DNA from: an uncultured Clostridia bacterium
Lineage (GTDB): Bacteria > Bacillota > Clostridia > Christensenellales > Aristaeellaceae
DNA length: 17,916 bases
NCBI GenBank assembly: GCA_946409855.1
Contig: CAMJXZ010000022.1
Location: forward strand, 1 to 17,916
Direction: 5' to 3'
Translations under genes and position numbers: made by a program
Shown here: positions 5,735 to 13,936 of the stretch, piece after piece
How the letters are laid out: the number at the start of each line of letters is the position of its first letter
Numbering within the stretch: the stretch's first letter is position 1
The notes under the pieces: model-generated
What the model was told of the DNA's origin: nothing
Seen by the model: the letters and a program-made list of their open reading frames with translations, nothing else
Database searches by the model: none

Positions 5735-8167
5735 ATGAGCGATACCAGACCGGCCGGTTCCGCGTCCGGCAGAAGGAAGGATAAAAGCAGTGGCTTTTTC
5801 AGCACGCCCTCCGCGCAGTGCGCCCTGCTTTACACGGGCCTGACGGTGCTGATCACGGTCGTCTTCGTCATCAGCCTGATCCCGCAGAAATACCACCTTC
5901 GCGAGGGCCAGATTCCGACGGTAACGATTGCCTCCACCAAGGACGTGGTGGATGAAATCACGACCGAAGAAAAGAAAAATGAAGCCGCCAGGAACGTCGC
6001 CGTGGTCACCGACTATGACGACCAGGTCAAGGGCCGGGTGATGGCGAAGCTGGAGCAGATTCTCTCTGAGATGCGCTCCATCAACCAGTTCGCCCGCACG
6101 CTGGACAAGAAGGCCGGGGAAGGGTACACCAAGGAAGAACTCCGGTACGCGGGTTCCATGCTTTCCACCATGGTGCTGGCCGATTATCAGCTCCGGACGC
6201 TGATGGACACCAGCACCGAGGATTTTGAGTCCCTCTGCAACAACATGTACTCCGTCGTCGACAATACGATGAACGCCCACATCACGGAGGCGCAGCTGTC
6301 GGATACCATCAACAGCATCAGCACGATCATCGGCTACAAGCTGAACCCGCTTCTCCTTCAGAACGTGGTCCGCCCCGTGCTCCGGGAATGCATCGAGCCC
6401 AACGTCGTTCCCAACAAGGAAAAGACGGAGGAGGAACGGCAGAAAGCCCGGGACGACATCGATGCTGTGATGATCGCCCAGGGGCAGTACATCGTCATCA
6501 AAGGGGAAGGCAGGATCACCAAAAGTCAGATCGCGGTGCTGCGAAGCCTGGGCCTGATGGACGGCAATTCCACCAACCTGACCGGCTACCTGGGTTCTTC
6601 CGCCCTGGTGCTGATCATCATGTTTTTCCTGTACCTGGTGCTGGCGCACATTTCGGTGGGGCTCACCCGTACCTTCCGGCGGATGCTGATCCTCTGCCTG
6701 GTGACAGGGATCACGGTCCTTCTCTGCGCGGCGGCCAGGATGCTGCAGCTTTACCTGATGCCGGTGCTGCTGGCGGTGCTGCTGCTGACCACGCTGGATT
6801 CCCTGCGCGCCGGCCTGAGCGTCAACACCGCGCTGAGCGCGCTGATGCTCGTCTTTATCCTGGGCTTCAGCAACAACGATTCCATCGGGGTGATCCGCGT
6901 GGTGCTGATGACCCTGACCGGCGGCACCATCGCCGGGCTCATCATGCGCAAGAGCGGCAGCCGGGTCAAATCGCTGATCGCGGGCGCCGCGGCAGCCGTG
7001 GTCAATCTGGCGGTGATATTCGGCATCTCCATGATCACGGTGTATTCCTGGACGGATGTGCTGAACGACGCGCTGATCAGCATGGCCGGGCCGGTGCTGG
7101 CCGGCCTGCTGGCCATGGCGCTGCAGCCCCTGCTGGAAAGCTGGCTCAACCTGCCCACCGCCGTGCATCTGCTGGAACTGAGCAACCCGAATTCCCCGCT
7201 ATTAAAGCGGCTGATGATCGAGGCGCCGGGCACCTACCATCACAGCATTCTGGTGGCCAACCTGGCCGAGGCTTCCGCGGAAGCGGTGGGCGCGGACCCG
7301 GTACTGGCCCGGGTGGGCGCCTATTATCACGATATCGGGAAACTGAAGCGCCCACAGTATTTCAGCGAAAACCAGTCCAACGGCGTCAATGTGCATGACC
7401 AGACGGAACCGGAAGTATCCGCCAGGATCCTGACCGCGCACCCTAGGGACGGGGTGGCGCTGGCCCGGGAGTACCGTCTGCCCCTGGAAATCCAGGCGAT
7501 CATCGCCAATCACCACGGCAACAGTCCCGTCATGTATTTCTATCACAAGGCCGTGCAGCAGGCCGGCGGCAAACCGGTGGATATCAACGCCTTCCGCTAT
7601 GAGGGCAACAAGCCCTCCACCAAGGAAGAAGCCATCATCATGCTGTGCGATACCATCGAGGCGGCGGTCCGCAGCCGCAAGGACAGCATGACCGAGGAGG
7701 AGCTGACCGGCTATATCGTCAAGCTCGTGCGCGGCAAGCTGTCCGACGGCCAGCTCAACAACGCGCCGCTGACGCTGCGGGATATCGACCTGATCTGCAC
7801 CGCCTGCACGATCGTCCTCAAAGGCGTCAATCACGAGCGGGTTTCCTACCCGGGCGACAAAAAGCCCGGGCACCGGCCCACCGCGCCCAGGACAGACCGG
7901 CCCGCCCAGCGGCCCATCCGGCCGGATACCCGGCCCGTGCCGGTGGTTCCTCCGGCGGCGGTCAAAACGGCCGCGCCGGTTGTTCCCGTCCCGCCCTCCC
8001 CGGAGAGCATGATGGTGGATGAGCTGCTGCAGAATCAGCCCAAGCCAGAAGAAATCGAAACGGAAAACGCGCCCGGGTTCATCCAGCCCGGCCGGGACCC
8101 GAACGAGGACCTGAACGAGAAAACGCCGGACAGCGAACCGGCCGACGAGGAAACAAACAACGAATGA
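5735..8167 (+). CDS. pgpH: 7TM-HD family c-di-AMP phosphodiesterase (PgpH-like)
   Basis: Membrane protein of 810 residues. A single helix at about residues 28-48 is followed by a large extracellular 7TMR-HDED domain (about 50-285). A bundle of about seven helices spans roughly 285-465. A cytoplasmic HD domain contains H502-H503, the HDIG motif at 532-535 and IIANHHGNS further on, so the metal-binding set looks intact. In Listeria and related bacteria PgpH hydrolyses the second messenger cyclic di-AMP, and the same activity is likely here. A Pro-rich then acidic, apparently disordered tail of about 110 residues follows the HD domain. The gene starts 5 bases after phoH and its stop overlaps the next start (ATGA), giving tight operon coupling. 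Confidence 0.93.
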   Translation: MSDTRPAGSASGRRKDKSSGFFSTPSAQCALLYTGLTVLITVVFVISLIPQKYHLREGQIPTVTIASTKDVVDEITTEEKKNEAARNVAVVTDYDDQVKGRVMAKLEQILSEMRSINQFARTLDKKAGEGYTKEELRYAGSMLSTMVLADYQLRTLMDTSTEDFESLCNNMYSVVDNTMNAHITEAQLSDTINSISTIIGYKLNPLLLQNVVRPVLRECIEPNVVPNKEKTEEERQKARDDIDAVMIAQGQYIVIKGEGRITKSQIAVLRSLGLMDGNSTNLTGYLGSSALVLIIMFFLYLVLAHISVGLTRTFRRMLILCLVTGITVLLCAAARMLQLYLMPVLLAVLLLTTLDSLRAGLSVNTALSALMLVFILGFSNNDSIGVIRVVLMTLTGGTIAGLIMRKSGSRVKSLIAGAAAAVVNLAVIFGISMITVYSWTDVLNDALISMAGPVLAGLLAMALQPLLESWLNLPTAVHLLELSNPNSPLLKRLMIEAPGTYHHSILVANLAEASAEAVGADPVLARVGAYYHDIGKLKRPQYFSENQSNGVNVHDQTEPEVSARILTAHPRDGVALAREYRLPLEIQAIIANHHGNSPVMYFYHKAVQQAGGKPVDINAFRYEGNKPSTKEEAIIMLCDTIEAAVRSRKDSMTEEELTGYIVKLVRGKLSDGQLNNAPLTLRDIDLICTACTIVLKGVNHERVSYPGDKKPGHRPTAPRTDRPAQRPIRPDTRPVPVVPPAAVKTAAPVVPVPPSPESMMVDELLQNQPKPEEIETENAPGFIQPGRDPNEDLNEKTPDSEPADEETNNE

Positions 8168-9075
8168 AGCTGGATATCGAATGGAATCCCGCCGTACGGG
8201 ACGCGCTGGCCGCTCAGACGGAAGCGCTGATGGCCCGGGCGGGGGAAGCGGCACAGCGGGCGGAGCAGGTCTCCGTGCCGCTGTGCGTGCATGTGTATCT
8301 GACGGACGATGAGGAGATCCGGCTGCTCAACCGGGACCACCGGGGGATCGACCGGGCCACCGATGTGCTGAGCTTCCCGGAGGTTTCCTACGCCCCCGGG
8401 AAAACGGCTGGCCGGGCCGAAAAGCGGCTGCTGCGGGAATATGACCCTCAGGAGGGCGCCTGCTTCATCGGGGATATCGTGATTTCCCTGCCCCATGCCC
8501 GGGCGCAGGCGGCGGAATACGGGCACAGCGCGGAAAGGGAGCTGATGTACCTGCTGGTGCACGGCCTGTTCCACCTGTTTGGGTACGACCATATGACGGA
8601 CGACGAAAAAAGGAGCATGAGGACCATGGAAGAACAGGCGCTGAACAGCATCGGGATGGGCAGGATCACGGATGAGGAACTGGTGGAGCTGGCCAGGGAA
8701 GCCATGCTGCGTGCTTACGCGCCTTACTCCCATTTCCGGGTCGGCGCGTGCCTTTTGACGAAGGAAGGCCGGGTCTATCAGGGCTGCAACATCGAGAACG
8801 CTTCCTACGGCGCCACCAACTGCGCCGAGCGCACCGCGCTTTTCAAGGCCGTCTATGAGGGAGAGCGGGCGTTTACCCGCATTGCCATTTACGCCGAAAA
8901 GGACCTGGCCTGGCCTTGCGGCATCTGCCGGCAGGCGCTGTTTGAGTTTTCGCCGGATATGACGGTGATCGTCGCCTGCGGGGACAGGAGGGCCTCCGCC
9001 AGACTCAGCGACCTGCTGCCCAACGGCTTCGGCCCCTCCAACGGGACAAGCGAGTATCTTGGAAAGGAAAACTGA
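8164..9075 (+). CDS. ybeY/cdd: YbeY endoribonuclease - cytidine deaminase fusion
   Basis: One continuous frame of 303 residues carrying two enzymes. Residues 1-163 are YbeY, the zinc-dependent RNase of rRNA maturation, with ligands H133, H137 and H143 in HGLFHLFGYDH. Residues about 172-292 are cytidine deaminase, with the zinc and catalytic motif C220-A-E222 and C252/C255 in PCGICRQ, plus YAPYSHFRVGA near its start. The linker is only about 8 residues and no frameshift is visible. Bacillus-type clusters place dgkA between ybeY and cdd; here dgkA is missing and the two neighbours are joined. An internal ATG at M165 has only a poor Shine-Dalgarno, so separate translation of the deaminase is possible but not favoured. 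The start overlaps the pgpH stop. Confidence 0.93.
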   Translation: MKLDIEWNPAVRDALAAQTEALMARAGEAAQRAEQVSVPLCVHVYLTDDEEIRLLNRDHRGIDRATDVLSFPEVSYAPGKTAGRAEKRLLREYDPQEGACFIGDIVISLPHARAQAAEYGHSAERELMYLLVHGLFHLFGYDHMTDDEKRSMRTMEEQALNSIGMGRITDEELVELAREAMLRAYAPYSHFRVGACLLTKEGRVYQGCNIENASYGATNCAERTALFKAVYEGERAFTRIAIYAEKDLAWPCGICRQALFEFSPDMTVIVACGDRRASARLSDLLPNGFGPSNGTSEYLGKEN

Positions 9076-9078
9076 TTC

Positions 9079-9969
9079 ATGCAGGAACAAGCGTTTCATT
9101 CCGGCTTTACCGCCATCGTTGGTTCGCCCAACGCCGGGAAATCCACCCTCATCAACCGGATGGTAGGGGAAAAGATCGCCATTGTTTCCAATAAACCGCA
9201 GACCACCCGTTCCCGCCTGATGGGCGTGATGAACCGGGACCGGACGCAGATCGTCCTGGTGGACACCCCCGGCGTCAACCGGCCCAGGAACCGGCTGGGC
9301 GAATTCATGGAAGCGTCCGTGAGCGAGGCCATGAAGGGCATCGACGCGCTGATGGTGGTGCTGGACGCCTCCCACGTGACGGAGCGGGACCGGCAGCTGA
9401 TCCGGGATTTCTCCGAAAAAAAGGTGTACAAGGTGCTGGTTTACAACAAGCTGGACCTGGTGACGCCGCAAAAGCTGCTGGAGGTCATGGCGGAGTTCGG
9501 GGAGCTGCCGTACGACAGCTTTATCCCGGTCAGCGCCGCCAACGGCGACGGGGTGGAAGAACTGATCGCGGACCTGTGCGCGCACATGCCCGAAGGGCCC
9601 CGCTATTTCCCGGAGGATATGGTGACCGACCAGCCCGAGCAGGTGCTGTGCGCGGAGTTCATCCGGGAAAAGGCCCTGCTCCATCTGCGGGAGGAGGTGC
9701 CCCACGGCATCGGCGTGGAGATCCTGCGGTTTGAAAAGCGGAAGAACGTGACGGAGATCGACGCCACCATGTACTGCGAAAAGGATTCGCACAAGCGGAT
9801 CATCATCGGCAAGGGCGGGCAGACGCTCCGGCAGATCGGCCAGGAAGCCCGGGAAGACATGGAAGCCCTGTTCGGCTATCACATTTTCCTGCAGCTGTGG
9901 GTGAAGGTCCGGCCGAACTGGCGCAATTCCGCGGAGGACCTGAAGACCCTTGGCTACACCATCGACTGA
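9079..9969 (+). CDS. era: GTPase Era
   Basis: Ribosome-assembly GTPase of 296 residues, normal length. The G1 loop GSPNAGKST is at residues 15-23, followed by TTRSRLMG (G2 region), DTPGV (G3), NKLD (G4) and SAANGDGVEEL (G5). The C-terminal KH domain for 16S rRNA binding contains HKRIIIGKGGQTLRQIGQEA. Era binds the 3' end of 16S rRNA and works with YbeY in 30S maturation, consistent with its position right after the ybeY fusion gene (3-base gap). GGAAAGGA precedes ATG 9079. In many Firmicutes recO follows era; here a different gene does. Confidence 0.97.
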   Translation: MQEQAFHSGFTAIVGSPNAGKSTLINRMVGEKIAIVSNKPQTTRSRLMGVMNRDRTQIVLVDTPGVNRPRNRLGEFMEASVSEAMKGIDALMVVLDASHVTERDRQLIRDFSEKKVYKVLVYNKLDLVTPQKLLEVMAEFGELPYDSFIPVSAANGDGVEELIADLCAHMPEGPRYFPEDMVTDQPEQVLCAEFIREKALLHLREEVPHGIGVEILRFEKRKNVTEIDATMYCEKDSHKRIIIGKGGQTLRQIGQEAREDMEALFGYHIFLQLWVKVRPNWRNSAEDLKTLGYTID

Positions 9970-9981
9970 GGAGGACGGCAG

Positions 9982-10635
9982 ATGATACCGACCGGGAAAT
10001 ACCTGTATGTGGATACGCAGGGACGGACGCTGCGCCTGTTTAACCAGCGCTGCCGCGAATGGACGCAGGATTACGGCTATCAGGGCGCCTATGCTTCCCT
10101 TTCCAGCTCCGGGTGCGGCGTTTTTTCCATCGGCAACGCGGTGTGCTTCCTGAACGGGATCCGCGTGGACGCCGGCGCGCTGGCCGCTTTTTCCATGGAA
10201 AACGGCGGCCGGGGGGACGACGGGACGGACCGGCCCGCGCTGCTTTCCGCCCTGGAGGAAAAAGGCTGGGCCAGACGGTACGGTTTTTCCTACAAGGGGG
10301 ACGGTTTGCGCAACGACCTGGACACCCTGTACCGGCACCTGCTGGACGGCGGCGCCGGTCTTGGCAACCTGCGGGTGGGCCATATCGTCGCCCTGGCGCA
10401 GGCGCGGGAAAAGGACGGCGAAAAGCAGGTCCTCGCCCTGGACCCTTACAGTGAGACCAATGACGCCCGGATCGCCCCGGCCGTGCGGGAAACGGTTCCC
10501 GGCAGCGAAGTGATTTCCGCGGTGCTGAACGAAAAAGGCGAGCCGGTTGGCTATCAGCTGACCTATGCCATGTACTGGATGCCCCTTGCGCACGTGCACG
10601 ATTTCAACCTCCTTCACCGGGAGGACGAGGCATGA
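9982..10635 (+). CDS. C39-like cysteine-peptidase-fold protein
   Basis: Protein of 217 residues I assign tentatively to the papain-like/C39-like fold. SSSGCGVFSIGNAVCFLNG (residues 41-59) resembles the nucleophile helix of Peptidase_C39_2 proteins (S-G-C-G-x-x-S), with C45 as the likely nucleophile. H134 in GHIVALAQ and D154 in LALDPYS fit the His and Asp positions. No signal peptide or membrane helix is visible, so it seems cytosolic, unlike most C39-like proteins, which are exported or fused to transporters. GAGGAGG precedes ATG 9982, 12 bases after era, and its stop overlaps the SpoIID-like start (ATGA). The substrate is unknown, and an inactive scaffold role is possible. Confidence 0.65.
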   Translation: MIPTGKYLYVDTQGRTLRLFNQRCREWTQDYGYQGAYASLSSSGCGVFSIGNAVCFLNGIRVDAGALAAFSMENGGRGDDGTDRPALLSALEEKGWARRYGFSYKGDGLRNDLDTLYRHLLDGGAGLGNLRVGHIVALAQAREKDGEKQVLALDPYSETNDARIAPAVRETVPGSEVISAVLNEKGEPVGYQLTYAMYWMPLAHVHDFNLLHREDEA

Positions 10636-12494
10636 GCGGGCGCGGATACGGCGCCGCCGTCCGCCTTGCGGCGTGGCTCGTCTGCCTGGTTCTGCTTTTT
10701 TCCGTCCCCGCCCTCGGCGCTCTTGGGGAAGAAACGGCGGAAGGCAGCGTCCGCGTGCTGATGACCCAGCTGGCGCTGACGGACACCGCGAAGCTGCTGC
10801 TGGACGGCAGCTATACCTGCGGGGAGATGGCCTTTCAGCAGGGCAGCGAGGTGACGCTGCAGGTCCGGGACGGGTCGATTTTCCTGTTTTACAGCGGCAT
10901 GGTGCGGGACATGGGCAGGCAGGCCGTCTTTGTGCGCCATCTGCTGCCGGACCGGCAGCTGAACGGCATCCGGGTGAACGGCGCCTACCCGCTGTACTGC
11001 GGGGATATGCTGTTTGACGTTTCTTCGGGCGGGCTGCTCCGATGCGTCGCCCGGCTGGAAGTGGAGGAATATCTGCTGGGCGTCCTGCCCTACGAGATGA
11101 GCAGCGCCTTCCCGGCAGAGGCCCTCAAGGCCCAGGCGGTCGCCGCCCGCACCTACGCCCTGACCCATCTGTATCCCGACCGCGCGTACGACGTGGAAGA
11201 CAACACGAACGACCAGGTCTACGGCGGAATCACCTCCGATACGTCGGTGATCCGCAAGGCCGTCAGGGATACGGAGGGCATCTGCGCGTTCTATCAGGGC
11301 CAGATGGTTCCCTGCTATTACGGGGCCAGCAACGGCGGCCTGGTGGAGAGTATCGAAAAGGTCTGGGGCACGGGCAATGTTCACGGTTATATCCGCCGCA
11401 AAAACGACCCGTATGACCTGAACAACCCGGAAAGCCCGGTGATGGTTTATTCCATTCCCAAACAATGGAAGGAGGATGCTTCGGGCGAACTGCTTGATTT
11501 CCTCCGGACCAGGCTTCAGAAGGAACTGACCGGGCGCGGGGTGCAGGCCGAAGCCGAAAACATCCGCGTCCGCGAGGTGACGGCGGTCTCCCTGGACAAC
11601 CCGACGGACGCCGGCAGCCGGATCTATCAGACGCTGAAGATTACCGTCCTGGTATCCGTCCGGCGCACGCTTCCGGAGGAAGACGGGGAAGAGGAATTAA
11701 CGGACGAAATCTTCCCGGAAGAAACGCCTGAGGGAGAACAGCCGCTTTCCGATACGGAAATACCGGAAATCACAAAGGAGCCTGCCCCGGAAAACACCCC
11801 GCAGCCTGTCCCGGAAAGCACGCCGTCCGCGGCGCCCGTCCCGTCCCCTTCCCGGGCCCCGGCGGAAGAATGGCGCGCGCTTTCGGAGCCCGTGACCCTT
11901 TCCATCCCGTATTTCGGGGAGGCGGAAAGCGCTTTCTCCCTTTCGATCAACGGCAGCAACAACGAACTGGTGACCGTGCGGGAAACCGGCAAAGCCTTCG
12001 TCCTGGAAGCCCGGCGCTTTGGCCACGGGGTGGGCATGAGCCAGCGCGGGGCGCAGTGGATGGCGGCCAAAGAAGGCTGGAGCTACCGGCAGATCCTGCA
12101 TTTTTACTATCCGGACGCCGTGCTCAAGCGGGTCCGCTATACCTATCGGACGGCGGACGCGCTGACCTCCGTTTTCCTGTCCACGCCCGCGCCGCCGGCT
12201 ACGCCCACGCCCCGGCCCACGCTGATGCCCGTCGTGCTCCGCGCGGGCGAAAGAAAGGTGATCGTGGACAGGGTCTCCACCGATTCCACCCTGAACCTGA
12301 GAAAGGAAGCCAACACCACCTCGGAGGTCCTGACCAGGCTGTACTACGGGCAGGAACTGGCCGTGATGGAGGATTTGGGAGACTGGCTCCATGTCCGCAC
12401 CGAATCGATGGAAGGCTATGTGATGAAGAAATACGTCAGCGAAAAACAGGAGGAAACGGATGCCGGATCAGAAGATCGTGACGCTGTACACTGA
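10632..12494 (+). CDS. SpoIID/LytB-domain protein with C-terminal SH3 domain
   Basis: Exported protein of 620 residues with a signal peptide or anchor at about 10-30. The SpoIID/LytB core begins near residue 140 with LEVEEYLLGVLPYEMSSAF and ALKAQAVAARTYAL; E155 matches the catalytic Glu of SpoIID, a lytic transglycosylase acting on denuded glycan. The core ends with FGHGVGMSQRGAQWMA (464-479). Between the halves lies a Glu/Pro/Ser/Thr-rich low-complexity insert (about 348-412). After a Pro/Thr linker (519-532) there is a bacterial SH3 domain (about 543-603, STLNLRKEANTTSEVL), likely for wall binding. SpoIID-type proteins act in spore engulfment, but LytB-type paralogues occur in non-sporulating cells, so sporulation is not implied. 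It overlaps both neighbours, by 4 and 35 bases. Confidence 0.9.
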   Translation: MSGRGYGAAVRLAAWLVCLVLLFSVPALGALGEETAEGSVRVLMTQLALTDTAKLLLDGSYTCGEMAFQQGSEVTLQVRDGSIFLFYSGMVRDMGRQAVFVRHLLPDRQLNGIRVNGAYPLYCGDMLFDVSSGGLLRCVARLEVEEYLLGVLPYEMSSAFPAEALKAQAVAARTYALTHLYPDRAYDVEDNTNDQVYGGITSDTSVIRKAVRDTEGICAFYQGQMVPCYYGASNGGLVESIEKVWGTGNVHGYIRRKNDPYDLNNPESPVMVYSIPKQWKEDASGELLDFLRTRLQKELTGRGVQAEAENIRVREVTAVSLDNPTDAGSRIYQTLKITVLVSVRRTLPEEDGEEELTDEIFPEETPEGEQPLSDTEIPEITKEPAPENTPQPVPESTPSAAPVPSPSRAPAEEWRALSEPVTLSIPYFGEAESAFSLSINGSNNELVTVRETGKAFVLEARRFGHGVGMSQRGAQWMAAKEGWSYRQILHFYYPDAVLKRVRYTYRTADALTSVFLSTPAPPATPTPRPTLMPVVLRAGERKVIVDRVSTDSTLNLRKEANTTSEVLTRLYYGQELAVMEDLGDWLHVRTESMEGYVMKKYVSEKQEETDAGSEDRDAVH

Positions 12495-12930
12495 CGGCGC
12501 GTGTTCCGGGAACCCCGGTCCGGGCGGCTGGGCGGCTGTGCTGACATTCGGCGGGAAAGAAAAAGAGATGTCCGGCTCCGCCCCGGAAACCACCAACAAC
12601 CGCATGGAGCTGCTGGCTGTCATCTGCGGGCTGGGCGCGCTGAAAAAGCCCTGCCAGGTGGAGGTGTATTCCGATTCCACCTATGTGGTGGACGCGGTGT
12701 CCCGGCACTGGCTTTCCGGCTGGATGAAAAACGGCTGGAAGACGTCGGCCGGCACGGCGGTCGCCAACCAGGACCTCTGGATGATGCTGACCGACCTGCT
12801 CCGGTATCACCAGGTGCGGTTCCTGAAGGTCAAGGGCCACGCGGAGGATGAGATGAACAACCGGTGCGACGCGCTGGCCCGGGGCGCAATCCGCAAGTAT
12901 CTGGACTGGGAAAAGGCGCAGGGGCAGTGA
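12460..12930 (+). CDS. rnhA: Ribonuclease HI
   Basis: A 156-residue RNase H type 1, which removes RNA from RNA-DNA hybrids. All four acidic catalytic residues are visible: D in LYTDGACSGNPGPGG, E in NNRMELLAV, D in YSDSTYVVDAV, and D in NNRCDALA, together with the KGHA loop histidine. Length is normal for the E. coli-type enzyme. ATG 12460 is preceded by AGGAGG (12449-12454) and lies inside the end of the SpoIID-like gene, a 35-base overlap in another frame. The stop shares bases with the next start (TGATG). Translation is therefore probably coupled along this part of the operon. Confidence 0.96.
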   Translation: MPDQKIVTLYTDGACSGNPGPGGWAAVLTFGGKEKEMSGSAPETTNNRMELLAVICGLGALKKPCQVEVYSDSTYVVDAVSRHWLSGWMKNGWKTSAGTAVANQDLWMMLTDLLRYHQVRFLKVKGHAEDEMNNRCDALARGAIRKYLDWEKAQGQ

Positions 12931-13502
12931 TGGAACGCCTGCCGTTATTCATCCTCTGGGCTGCGGTCTCCGGATTGTCCGTATGCGCCGCCGCGGACGC
13001 GCGGGCGAGGCTGCGCTGCTGGTTTTACAGCGCCCTGGAATATACCCAGGCTTTTCTGCTTGAAAAGAACGCCCGTTTCCCTTTTTCCTTCCCGCTCAGC
13101 CCGGCGGTGTGGGTGGACGGGTATTTCCCGCAGGACAGGCGGCGCCTGCTGCTGATCCAGCTGATTGGCTTTTTACTGCCGGTGCTGTCCTTCGCGGCGT
13201 GGCTTGTTCTTGGACTTTCCATGGCCTTGACCGCGGCGGTTCTGCCGGCTGCGCTGCAGCTTTCCTGCCTGCTGGTCCAGGCGCGTTCCCGGGTCACCGG
13301 GACGGACGGGCAGCGGCACGAACGCTTTAACCGCTTCGCCCCGCTGCCGGTGTCTGCCCGGAAGCAGGCGGATAAGGAAGCGGCCGATACCTTCATCACC
13401 CCGCTGGGCCGCCGCTTTTTCCCGGACCGGCCGGAGCCGGGCCTTTCCGGAGAAAACACGGTGCGGGACCGGGAACTGACCGGCCGCCTTTCACGCTTCT
13501 GA
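12930..13502 (+). CDS. Small membrane protein of unknown function
   Basis: I do not recognise this 190-residue protein. Hydrophobic stretches at about residues 4-21, 73-93 and 96-116 suggest three membrane helices. The segment from 23 to 70 is amphipathic and basic and contains a Phe/Pro-rich patch (FPFSFPLSPAVW). The C-terminal 70 residues are polar with many Arg, Asp and Pro. ATG 12930 overlaps the rnhA stop (TGATG); a longer frame starting at 12864 would lie inside rnhA and is not favoured. It is the last gene of the phoH-era operon. No clear terminator follows, only a weak CCGG repeat around a T-run near 13529-13548. Confidence 0.75.
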   Translation: MERLPLFILWAAVSGLSVCAAADARARLRCWFYSALEYTQAFLLEKNARFPFSFPLSPAVWVDGYFPQDRRRLLLIQLIGFLLPVLSFAAWLVLGLSMALTAAVLPAALQLSCLLVQARSRVTGTDGQRHERFNRFAPLPVSARKQADKEAADTFITPLGRRFFPDRPEPGLSGENTVRDRELTGRLSRF

Positions 13503-13553
13503 AATGCGGCGAAAACACAAATTCTAATCCGGTCAAATTTTTTTCCGGAGGCC

Positions 13554-13582
13554 TTGATTATTTGTTGAACCTGTGATAATAT
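13554..13582 (+). promoter_or_regulatory. Promoter of secG
   Basis: TTGATT (13554-13559) and TAATAT (13577-13582) have a 17-base spacer, and a TG at 13574-13575 gives an extended -10 element. The stretch is AT-rich compared with its surroundings. It lies about 30 bases before the secG start and allows secG to be expressed independently of the operon upstream. Confidence 0.7.
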
Positions 13583-13612
13583 ACTTGTGTTTGACTTAAG
13601 GAGGTTTTTGCA

Positions 13613-13855
13613 ATGATCGTATTACAGATTCTGATGGCTGTCGTCGCTGTCGTTTTGATTGTTTCCGTTATGCTTCAGGATGGTGACAACGAAGGCATTA
13701 CCGCACTGGGCGCCAGCACCGGCAACAGTGAAACCTTTTTCGGCAAGAACCAGACCAGCACCCTGCAGGGCAAGCTGGCGCTGATCACGAAGATTTCCGC
13801 CGGCGTTTTCGTGGTGCTGGCCGTCGTCATCCTGATCATCAGTGCCAGGGTTTAA
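13613..13855 (+). CDS. secG: Preprotein translocase subunit SecG
   Basis: An 80-residue protein with two hydrophobic helices, at about 2-20 and 56-77, joined by a Gly/Thr/Asn-rich loop. The segment SVMLQDGDNEGITALGAS and the FFGKNQTSTLQGKLALITKI region are characteristic of SecG, the small accessory subunit of the SecYEG protein export channel. A strong AAGGAGG site lies before ATG 13613. It has its own promoter and a terminator right after it, so it appears monocistronic. In many Firmicutes secG precedes rnr and smpB, which are not seen here. Confidence 0.95.
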   Translation: MIVLQILMAVVAVVLIVSVMLQDGDNEGITALGASTGNSETFFGKNQTSTLQGKLALITKISAGVFVVLAVVILIISARV

Positions 13856-13873
13856 GACGGACGTCTGACAGAA

Positions 13874-13924
13874 ATGGAAAAGGGCTGCAACCTGCTGAAG
13901 GTCCAGTCCTTTTTTTCATCATAA
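13874..13924 (+). other. Candidate 16-codon leader ORF over the terminator
   Basis: An ATG at 13874 opens a frame encoding MEKGCNLLKVQSFFSS with TAA at 13922-13924. It covers the whole terminator hairpin and stops 12 bases before the next gene. Ribosome movement through it would melt the hairpin, as in leader-peptide attenuation. No good Shine-Dalgarno is visible upstream, so it may be chance. Confidence 0.25.
13878..13916 (+). terminator. Terminator after secG, before the ABC-F pair
   Basis: AAAAGGGCTG (13878-13887) pairs with CAGTCCTTTT (13904-13913), with one G-U pair. ACCT/AGGT (13890-13893/13899-13902) extends the stem inward, and T-run 13910-13916 follows. It lies only 20 bases before the next gene, with no obvious promoter in between, so it may also act as a partial attenuator for the downstream pair. 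Confidence 0.82.
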
Positions 13925-13936
13925 CGGGGAAGGGTT

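Noticed and set aside
8035..10617. Very long - strand open frame (860 codons)
   Set aside because: It is opposite pgpH, ybeY/cdd, era and the C39-like gene. Its translation is low in recognisable motifs and rich in His, Arg, Gln and Val, typical of antisense shadows in GC-rich genes.
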